In this document: piece by piece, positions 4,000 to 5,422 of the stretch
Position numbering within the stretch: the stretch's first letter is position 1
How the letters are laid out: every line of letters begins with the position of its first letter
NCBI GenBank assembly: GCA_002327305.1
Contig: DCUZ01000032.1
Coordinates: 43,111-48,532, forward strand
Direction: 5' to 3'
Length of the DNA: 5,422 bases
Source: Holophagales bacterium UBA2201
Lineage (GTDB): Bacteria > Acidobacteriota > Thermoanaerobaculia > UBA2201
Made by a program: the position numbers and the translations under genes
Notes under the pieces: generated by a model
The model's database searches: none
The model's input: the letters and a program-made list of their open reading frames with translations, nothing else
Told to the model about the DNA's origin: nothing

Positions 4000-5422
4000 T
4001 CATTGCTTTCCTCCTATGCCAATTTTGCAAACTTCAACTTCACAGTTATTCCGATTGTAGTAGATAGTTTTATCGTATTGTCCGTCCGCGGATATTTTCG
4101 ATAATGAACGATCTGAAATATCGCGCATATGCATATATCTCTCCCATAATTGGCCACCATCTCTATCAAAATAAATATACTTTTCAATAATTCGCTTACG
4201 AATCACATCCAAAGTTTCATCCGCTAAAATAAGACCATGCTCATAAGCGCCATATATTATAGAATGTCTATAAGAACTCAACAGCTTGCCATCAATATTG
4301 AAAACAAAAATCTTATTGGATTTTATATCATTCGGATCAGGTCGAAACACCACTGCCACATACGTCCCCTTTTCTGATATTTTTAAGTCGTATTGCCAAG
4401 GGCTCGACACGGATGAAGCATTAAAATATCCAGGAATAATCGGAAGTTGCCACATTATCTTAGCATTGAATATATCTACATAAAATATATACCCAAATAC
4501 ATCCATCTCATCTTGCCACCAGAAGACGCCTGCATAATATTTTCCATTTGCTGAAAGCTCACCACGGGAGATATTCCTGAATCCGTTTATCTCGAGGACC
4601 CTTCGGCCATCGTTGCTAAAGAAATGAATTTTATTAATATTCAGGTTTCCCCCATAGAATTCAATATCGAACCATTTAGGGTTTCCTTCAAGAAATGCGA
4701 TTGTTTCGCCGCCATATGAGAGTGCTACTTTCTCCGCATTAGAAGGCAAGTCGAAATCAGTCGATTTCCATACCCGTTCCCCCCGCTCATTATAAAAGGA
4801 CAATGAACAGCGCTCAGCACTTTCTATTTCATTGGGATTCTTCCGTTCAGAGTGCGCTATTATCGCCCCATGGCCTCCTTCGGAATACGTGAATGTATCA
4901 TATATTTTAGTTCCTACCTTTAGAACATTCATGGTTCGCATCAATATTTTGTTTACAATGTTGCCCTTTGAATCCATGAACAACAAGGAACGATCAGAGT
5001 CGGTGGGCTCTCCGGAAAGCAAGATGCAGTTGCCGTTCTGCGTTATGTCGCTCACGCTATCGATGAACTGATCGAGAGAAATCCGCCAGACACGTAGATG
5101 ATCGAAAAACATGTCCTTATTGATAATCCTTATGCCGGTATCCGCGCTTAGAACAATTATCTCTTCATTTGTCATCTTGTCTTTGATTGTGGAAACGGCT
5201 TCAAGGTCCTTGCGGCACTTCTCTAGTTGTTCCGAGGTCGGCTTCTTCGGGATGGCCTGGATGACGGTGGGATTTTCCGACAGCACCATGTAGGTGTCGG
5301 TCTTGTAAAGATACTTCTGCCCCGTCTTGGGATCCACGCCCGGGCCGGATGTCTTGCCCGGGTCGGCGGGCTGGGCGGGGGTTTCAACGGCTGTCGGCTC
5401 CGTGCCGGCGGCCGGCGGGGCA
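4000..5422 (-). CDS. Beta-propeller-like repeat protein with Pro/Ala-rich linker (5' end outside window)
   Basis: The last 473 codons of a gene running off the right edge are visible. The frame is open to the edge, so the GTG at 5337 is not a convincing start. The N-terminal visible part (5421 to about 5340) is a Pro/Ala/Gly/Thr-rich linker, as found after a signal peptide or membrane anchor. After a short helical stretch (SEQLEKCRKDLEAVSTIKDK) comes a repeat domain with recurring strand-turn-strand units. These are LLFMDSKGNIVNKI, LSFYNERGERVWKS, IHFFSNDGRRVLEI, IFYVDIFNAKIMWQL, IFVFNIDGKLLSSY and IYFDRDGGQLWERY, spaced roughly 45-63 residues apart as expected for propeller blades (WD40/PQQ-like). 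No catalytic motif is recognised. A periplasmic or surface binding or scaffold role is a guess. The propeller DNA is AT-rich (20 of 60 G/C at 4141-4200), while the linker DNA is GC-rich (45 of 60 at 5341-5400). The gene converges on the exporter operon, so co-regulation is not implied. Confidence 0.8.
   Translation of the reverse strand, partial: APPAAGTEPTAVETPAQPADPGKTSGPGVDPKTGQKYLYKTDTYMVLSENPTVIQAIPKKPTSEQLEKCRKDLEAVSTIKDKMTNEEIIVLSADTGIRIINKDMFFDHLRVWRISLDQFIDSVSDITQNGNCILLSGEPTDSDRSLLFMDSKGNIVNKILMRTMNVLKVGTKIYDTFTYSEGGHGAIIAHSERKNPNEIESAERCSLSFYNERGERVWKSTDFDLPSNAEKVALSYGGETIAFLEGNPKWFDIEFYGGNLNINKIHFFSNDGRRVLEINGFRNISRGELSANGKYYAGVFWWQDEMDVFGYIFYVDIFNAKIMWQLPIIPGYFNASSVSSPWQYDLKISEKGTYVAVVFRPDPNDIKSNKIFVFNIDGKLLSSYRHSIIYGAYEHGLILADETLDVIRKRIIEKYIYFDRDGGQLWERYMHMRDISDRSLSKISADGQYDKTIYYNRNNCEVEVCKIGIGGKQ

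Noticed and set aside
4286..5293. Short + strand open frames inside the propeller gene (4286-4483, 4832-5071, 5111-5293)
   Set aside because: They are antisense to a long coherent minus-strand gene and show no motifs.
5335..5337. GTG as true start of the propeller gene
   Set aside because: The frame is open to the window edge with a linker-like Pro/Ala-rich sequence, and no clear ribosome binding site precedes the GTG. The gene most likely starts outside the window.

Overview
The window looks like a piece of a GC-rich, Gram-negative-type bacterial genome, probably from a poorly studied lineage. I cannot place it taxonomically from the sequence. It has three parts. (1) Positions 36-3585 on the + strand hold an ABC-2 type exporter cassette: a single-domain ATPase (36-992), then two homologous permeases (1244-2383 and 2380-3585). 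The permeases overlap by 4 bases (ATGA) and each has a strong ribosome binding site. Each has one N-terminal membrane segment, a large extracytoplasmic domain and a C-terminal membrane bundle, the layout of the YbhS/YbhR (DrrB/ABC2_membrane_3) family. Such permease pairs usually work with a HlyD-type membrane fusion protein and an outer-membrane channel, so an adaptor gene, perhaps with a second ATPase, is expected just left of the window. (2) Positions 3586-3999 are a 414-base convergent intergenic region without a convincing gene. It holds a good intrinsic terminator for the minus strand, a 21-base near-palindrome and short decayed repeats. (3) Positions 4000-5422 on the - strand hold the C-terminal 473 codons of a gene whose start lies beyond the right edge. 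It encodes a Pro/Ala-rich linker followed by a beta-propeller-like repeat domain. The linker DNA is GC-rich like the exporter; the propeller DNA is strikingly AT-rich, so the gene looks compositionally chimeric.

The most unusual property is a set of short tandem arrays with 7- or 8-base periods and unrelated unit sequences. They sit at the exporter operon's gene junctions and inside one of its genes. GAAACTM (7 bp) ends 3 bases before the ATPase start codon. GAGACGW (7 bp) runs through the ATPase stop codon and encodes its last residues. A 22-unit CTTTCCGG-like array (8 bp) fills the ATPase-permease gap up to the ribosome binding site. GCGGGAAC (8 bp) and CTTCAGC (7 bp) lie within the second permease, in a linker that is longer than in its paralogue. 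The 3' intergenic region carries a weaker, decayed 7-bp-period tract. None of these periods is divisible by three, so a change of one unit inside a gene would shift the frame. The arrays could tune or switch expression of this exporter, or they may be products of a genome-wide repeat-generating process.
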